Part shown: piece by piece, positions 60,495 through 64,000 of the stretch
Position numbering within the stretch: the first letter of the stretch is position 1
Layout: each line of letters opens with the position of its first letter
From: Candidatus Hermodarchaeum yapensis
GTDB lineage: Archaea > Asgardarchaeota > Hermodarchaeia > Hermodarchaeales > Hermodarchaeaceae
Direction: 5' to 3'
DNA length: 64,000 nt
Assembly: GCA_016840405.1 (NCBI GenBank)
Contig: JAEOSK010000008.1
Span: 1-64,000 of the forward strand
Program-made: the position numbers and the translations under genes
The notes under the pieces: model-generated
What the model was told of the DNA's origin: nothing
Seen by the model: the letters and a program-made list of their open reading frames with translations, nothing else
Database searches by the model: none

Positions 60495-61199
60495 ATGCCC
60501 AAGGTCGATGATATAATAGCAACAGCCTGTTCCGAAAAACGAACCTATCTTTTGGAAAATGAATCCAAAACAATAATGCAGACCTATGAGATACCAGTAA
60601 CCAAATTCACGGTAGCTGAGACAGAGGATGCTGCTGTCAAAGCCGCAGAGAAAATTGGCTATCCCGTTGTCCTAAAGATTTTGAGCCCTGATGTGATTCA
60701 TAAAAGCGATGTCGGGGGAGTGCTAATCAACATTAATACTCCCGACGAAGTTCGAAAAGGGTATCAGTCAATCATTAACAATGTTCAAAAACACAAAACT
60801 AATGCGAGGATAAAGGGCATTTTCGTTGAGGAATTTGCACCCAAGGGAATAGAAGTAATCATTGGAGCATTAAAGGATCCACAATTCGGACCAGCGCTGA
60901 TGTTCGGATTGGGCGGAATTTTCGTAGAAGTGTTAAAAGACGTCAGCTTTCGAGTTGCTCCGATAACCAAATTCGATGCTAAGGAAATGATTCAAGAAAT
61001 CAAGGGTTACCCAATTCTCACTGGGATTCGTGGTCAAAAAGCATCAGATGTCACAGCACTAGAAAACATCCTTCTTCAAGTATCAAAATTAGTAATGGAT
61101 TATCCGGTCATCAATCAGCTCGATCTTAATCCAGTTTTCTCCTATCCTAAGGGAGCAAAATGTGTTGATGCACGTATTATTTTGGAAGAAAAATCATAG
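60495..61199 (+). CDS. acdB: ADP-forming acyl-CoA synthetase, beta chain
   Basis: 234 residues. ATP-grasp domain: KIGYPVVLKILSPDVIHKSDVGGV, VEEFAPKGIEVIIG and GLGGIFVE, the three family blocks. Converts acyl-CoA, ADP and phosphate to acid, CoA and ATP. The alpha chain, with CoA-binding and ligase domains, is not in the window. Confidence 0.92.
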   Translation: MPKVDDIIATACSEKRTYLLENESKTIMQTYEIPVTKFTVAETEDAAVKAAEKIGYPVVLKILSPDVIHKSDVGGVLININTPDEVRKGYQSIINNVQKHKTNARIKGIFVEEFAPKGIEVIIGALKDPQFGPALMFGLGGIFVEVLKDVSFRVAPITKFDAKEMIQEIKGYPILTGIRGQKASDVTALENILLQVSKLVMDYPVINQLDLNPVFSYPKGAKCVDARIILEEKS

Positions 61200-61326
61200 A
61201 TTCTCTAACTTTAGTATGTTTTTTTCTTCAAGGAGGGTAAAGGTCCGTTAGTTTTAAAAATCCCTCTTCTATACACCTTTTTACTCCCGAAACCGCAATA
61301 GACGTTTTCTAGAATAAGGTGGTATA

Positions 61327-62196
61327 GTGGCCGAGGAATCAGTTCTCAGGCTTGCGGAAACAAGCCGACTTACTTCAACGTTACGAGAGAAACGGGACGA
61401 GCTTAATACTGAAGCCCAACAGCTAGTCAAAGAAAGGGACAGTCTTAATGCCCAAGTAGCCGAATGGCTCTCTAAAGCTCGAGATCATCGTGAAAAACGT
61501 GATGAGTACAACCAAAAAGTATCTGAATTCAAGGCTGAACGAGATGAAATCTATTCTAAACTCAAGGGGAGAGTTGAGGATCATCAAGACACTGAGGGCG
61601 AAGCTGAAGAAATTCAGAAAAAAACTTCTGCTCCCTCTCATGTTCTTCGTCGAAAAGTTCGGGAGCTTGATTGGTCACTGCAAACTCAAGTGCTGGACTT
61701 AAAACGCGAGCGAGAGATCATTGAACAAATTGCAGAACTAGAAGAAGAGCTCAAGATAGCAGAAGACGCAGCTGCAATGCGAAAAGAAAGTGCAAAAGCG
61801 CGGTCTGAAATTGAAGACCTTCGGCTTCTCATGAATGCTCATCATAATTCAGTTCTTGAATTTGCTCGCCTCTCTCAAGAGGAAAATCAGCTTATGATTG
61901 AAGCCTATGCAGAAGTTGACACTCTGCGAAAACGAGCAGATGAAGCCCATCGCCGGTATCTCGAAACACGTCGTGAAGCCGACGAAACCCATCGTCGATT
62001 CATAGAAGCTAAGCAAGAGAATAGCCGTTTAAGGAAGGAATTAGGAGAAATCCGCGTAAGAAGACGTGTAGAAAAACTTCAGGAATTAGAGGATCGCCTT
62101 GAAGAAAAGGTTGCAATAGCACTGGAAAAGTTCAAACGTGGCGAACGTCTTACCATGGAAGAATTTTCACTGTTAATGAAACGCGGGTTATTGTAA
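61327..62196 (+). CDS. Archaeal coiled-coil protein (COG1340-like)
   Basis: 289 residues from GTG 61327 (GGTGG 6 bases upstream). Almost entirely coiled coil, with heptad Leu/Ile and strong Lys/Arg/Glu content. The family is archaeal; its cellular role is not established. It starts 127 bp after the acdB stop and ends 6 bp from the convergent NYN-like gene. Confidence 0.78.
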   Translation: MAEESVLRLAETSRLTSTLREKRDELNTEAQQLVKERDSLNAQVAEWLSKARDHREKRDEYNQKVSEFKAERDEIYSKLKGRVEDHQDTEGEAEEIQKKTSAPSHVLRRKVRELDWSLQTQVLDLKREREIIEQIAELEEELKIAEDAAAMRKESAKARSEIEDLRLLMNAHHNSVLEFARLSQEENQLMIEAYAEVDTLRKRADEAHRRYLETRREADETHRRFIEAKQENSRLRKELGEIRVRRRVEKLQELEDRLEEKVAIALEKFKRGERLTMEEFSLLMKRGLL

Positions 62197-62202
62197 AGAA
62201 TA

Positions 62203-62622
62203 TTACAAGCTCATTGGCAGAACAATATCTGCCGCATTTTGGAGTCCTCGATTAACATAATTTGCAGAGTGCAACAAAATGACTTCTTTTCCAATCTCTC
62301 TTGCTCGACTAAAAAGTGGTAATAATTTCTCATTTTCGGTGGCAAGAGCTAAGATTTCAATTTTCTCATTATAAATCAGTTCCATGGCTTCGAGGGCAAA
62401 TTGAATATCAAGGTCATTATGAACAATCACAGGAATGAATCCTTCTTGATTGATGTTGTTCGAATGTTCCAGTGCCTCTTGTTGTAGTAACACAATTTTA
62501 GCGACCTTAATGTCGCCTATCTCTTCCAGCAAAGGTCGAATTCGGATTAGAATATCGGGAAGAGGAGTCGAAGTGCTACTATCAATTAACAATGCAATTG
62601 CCTTACTCTTTTTTCTTCGTAT
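62203..62622 (-). CDS. NYN-domain-like protein with an apparent ATA start
   Basis: About 139 residues if started at ATA 62622; only 129 from TTG 62592. The LLIDSSTSTPLPDI strand, and ALATENEKLLPLFSRAREIGKEVILLHSA match the PIN/NYN fold (predicted RNase), where a leading Lys-x-Ile-Ala-LL-I-D is usual. That leader is encoded in frame between 62622 and 62592. An AGGAGG (62631-62636) lies 8 bases before ATA but 38 before the TTG, so the real start may be non-canonical. Acidic residues of the active site seem only partly kept. Confidence 0.6.
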   Translation of the reverse strand: MRRKKSKAIALLIDSSTSTPLPDILIRIRPLLEEIGDIKVAKIVLLQQEALEHSNNINQEGFIPVIVHNDLDIQFALEAMELIYNEKIEILALATENEKLLPLFSRAREIGKEVILLHSANYVNRGLQNAADIVLPMSL

Positions 62623-62634
62623 TGTTGTTTCCTC

Positions 62635-63402
62635 CTAATTCCCAAATCGCCGTTCTCTTCGCTGAAATGTACGGAGTGCACGCCAGAAATCAATCTTTCG
62701 AATCTCAGGCCAATATACATCTGCAAAATAGAGTTCAGAATATGCTGATTGCCATAATAAAAATCCGGACAAGCGTTCTTCTCCGGATGTTCGAATAATG
62801 AGCTCCGGATCTGCAATGCCTGCGGTGTATAAATGCTGTTCGATTATTTCATCAGAAATTGCCATTGGATTAATATCGCCGGTTTGAACTTTTTCTGCAA
62901 TACGTTTTACAGCATCTACAATTTCAGTTCGCCCGCCATAACCGATGGCTACATTCAACTGAAATTTGTCATATCCCGCGGTTACCTCTTCTGCTTCACT
63001 TATAGCAGCTAATAATTTGGGTGGTAGTAATGATAGTTGACCAATCGCCCGAACCCTGACTTGGTGACGATGAACAACCTCTGACCGTGCAACGGTTTCA
63101 AACCTATCTTGGGCTATTTCCATGATGTGTTGAACTTCTTCCTTTTTTCGAGAAAAATTCTCGGTCGAAAAAGCATAGATTGTAACGACGTTTATCCCAG
63201 CATCAAAACACCAATCGAGAACTTCATCGATACGTTCTGCACCCATTGTGTGCCCAAAATCTGCTTCTTGACTGCGTTGCTTGGCATAGCGGCGGTTCCC
63301 ATCTAGAATAATTCCTACGTGATTTGGCATAGAATTATCTTTGATTTGGCGCCAAAGATACCAGGAATATAGGTGGTAGATGGGTCCCATCATGTTTGCC
63401 AC
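62635..63402 (-). CDS. uppS: Cis-prenyltransferase (undecaprenyl/dehydrodolichyl diphosphate synthase)
   Basis: 255 residues. Adds isopentenyl units to make long cis-polyprenyl diphosphate. Catalytic Asp34 (IILDGNRRYAK), the following FSTENFSR-like segment AFSTENFSR and C-terminal RTSGEERLSGFLLWQ motif are all present. The N-terminal LYxWYLWRQIK is typical of archaeal members. Its stop precedes the NYN-like gene on the same strand by a ribosome-binding site. Confidence 0.94.
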   Translation of the reverse strand: MANMMGPIYHLYSWYLWRQIKDNSMPNHVGIILDGNRRYAKQRSQEADFGHTMGAERIDEVLDWCFDAGINVVTIYAFSTENFSRKKEEVQHIMEIAQDRFETVARSEVVHRHQVRVRAIGQLSLLPPKLLAAISEAEEVTAGYDKFQLNVAIGYGGRTEIVDAVKRIAEKVQTGDINPMAISDEIIEQHLYTAGIADPELIIRTSGEERLSGFLLWQSAYSELYFADVYWPEIRKIDFWRALRTFQRRERRFGN

Positions 63403-63801
63403 AGTCTAGTCCCCGGGTAGAGCCAAAAGGCAGCGATATTTAACCTTTCGTTTTACGAAGTATCTATTTAATTATGTTTGCGAGAAGTCCCTTGTCTTCG
63501 GGTAGAGAATGCCTCGTGGTGTTTATAAGACCTCTTGTATCAACTCTAGTATGCCCGACTGGAGCACTGTACACCAGGCATTACGTGGCAGGGCGGCATC
63601 TACGCAGATGAAGCCCCCTCCGGCATGTGCAAGAAATTCCCCTGCCTAAGGGGCCGGTGTGGGGCGGAACAACGTCAGAACCTAGCAAGTTACGGGCCAA
63701 ACGCGCCTCGGCGACGAGCGTAACCCGAAGGAACAGTCCGAAACCCCTTCCTTCAGGGAGGGGAGGATGTCATGCTCTCTCATCATTCCTAAAAGATTTG
63801 G
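63403..63801. other. Intergenic region with an IS605-type right-end remnant
   Basis: About 400 bp without a complete gene. The left 150 bp shows nothing I can assign. The right part is a decayed element, described separately. Confidence 0.5.
63590..63780 (+). mobile_element. Remnant of an IS605-type right end
   Basis: Frame at about 63627-63768 encodes a tail ending RRNSPKPLPSGRGG, which is the style of archaeal TnpB C-termini, directly overlapping the palindrome CCCTTCC...GGGAGGGG (about 63747-63764). No catalytic part remains. This resembles the remnant at 58.6 kb. A cellular RNA (RNase P, SRP) was considered and rejected, because the conserved motifs of neither are present. Confidence 0.45.
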
Positions 63802-64000
63802 TTAGAACACTTGGCGGGCAAATTGTAACGACAGTTGTATTTCTCGTTGACCACCTTTTAATGCAATACCCATGTGTCCGGGTAACAGCATTTCTACCGG
63901 CAGCTCTGCTAGTCTGGCAATTGATTGGGTCAGCTGCTTCCCATTACCTGTAGGTAAATCGGCACGACCAAAGGAGCCATGTCGAAATACTACATCACCC
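63802..64000 (-). CDS. Metallo-beta-lactamase fold hydrolase (C-terminal part)
   Basis: C-terminal ~65 residues; the gene begins beyond the right edge. GDVVFRHGSFGRADLPTG and VEMLLPGHMGI match the third and fourth metal-binding motifs of glyoxalase-II-like enzymes (the GDxxF Asp and the PGH His). Substrate unknown; TAA at 63802-63804. Confidence 0.8.
   Translation of the reverse strand, partial: GDVVFRHGSFGRADLPTGNGKQLTQSIARLAELPVEMLLPGHMGIALKGGQREIQLSLQFARQVF

Noticed and set aside
63590-63780. RNase P or SRP RNA
   Set aside because: GC-rich and hairpin-forming, but none of the conserved sequence blocks of either RNA is present; the coding tail matches TnpB C-termini instead.
1-64000. CRISPR array
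   Set aside because: No run of regularly spaced direct repeats was seen anywhere in the window.

Overview
The window looks like a compact chromosomal segment of an archaeon, most probably an Asgard archaeon (Heimdallarchaeia-like is my best guess; the rank is inference). Informational genes are archaeal: thermosome, RpoK, class I CCA-adding enzyme, NucS, HerA-NurA, Taw1, CTP-dependent riboflavin kinase and tRNA genes with bulge-helix-bulge introns. Alongside them are eukaryote-type genes: a profilin-like protein, a clean Rab/Ras-type small GTPase, an EMC6-like membrane protein, translin, RIO2 and a GPN-loop GTPase. Genes are tightly packed on both strands, with several convergent overlaps of 20-60 bp.

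Layout. 1-1700: end of a GlcNAc-1-phosphate transferase gene and an IS605-type tnpB. 1.7-12.5 kb: DNA repair (MutS-like, alkylguanine transferase, endonuclease V), NAD/FAD/thiamine cofactor genes, RtcA, NOG1-like GTPase, a proteasome beta subunit lacking Thr1, and tRNA-Lys and tRNA-Thr with introns. 12.6-22.3 kb: PaaK-like ligase, RpoK, thermosome, radical SAM enzyme, DNA ligase, profilin-like protein, class I GAPDH. 22.4-29.1 kb: accessory region with an AbiE-type toxin-antitoxin pair, genes broken by in-frame TAG or a frameshift, a LAGLIDADG-like gene, two related tiny proteins bracketing the AbiE island, and the housekeeping Fae-Hps fusion. 29.1-48.7 kb: regulators, MEMO1, IorAB, CCA-adding enzyme, AMMECR1, CBS protein, NFACT/RqcH, EMC6-like, KaiC-like ATPase, prepilin peptidase, RIO2 and DUF460. 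48.7-64 kb: Lsm, methyltransferase, NucS, small GTPase, IleRS followed directly by a twice-interrupted tRNA-Ile, HerA-NurA, HD protein, polyprenol-kinase-like protein, GPN GTPase, ADP-forming acyl-CoA synthetase beta chain, cis-prenyltransferase and a metallo-beta-lactamase fragment.

Common threads. The GPT fragment, the polyprenol-kinase-like protein and the cis-prenyltransferase fit lipid-carrier synthesis for glycosylation. AMMECR1, MEMO1 and a PflA-like radical SAM enzyme all occur but in separate places. The most striking observation is the tRNA after ileS: two bulge-helix-bulge introns leave an 8-nt middle exon that carries anticodon UAU, which would make it a tRNA-Ile(UAU), rare in archaea. 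Other points of interest are the catalytically dead proteasome subunit, the AbiE island with two in-frame TAG codons, and a repeat shared upstream of two unrelated genes, one copy of which is split by a 260-bp hairpin-rich insert. All family assignments were made by eye from sequence motifs; no database search was run.
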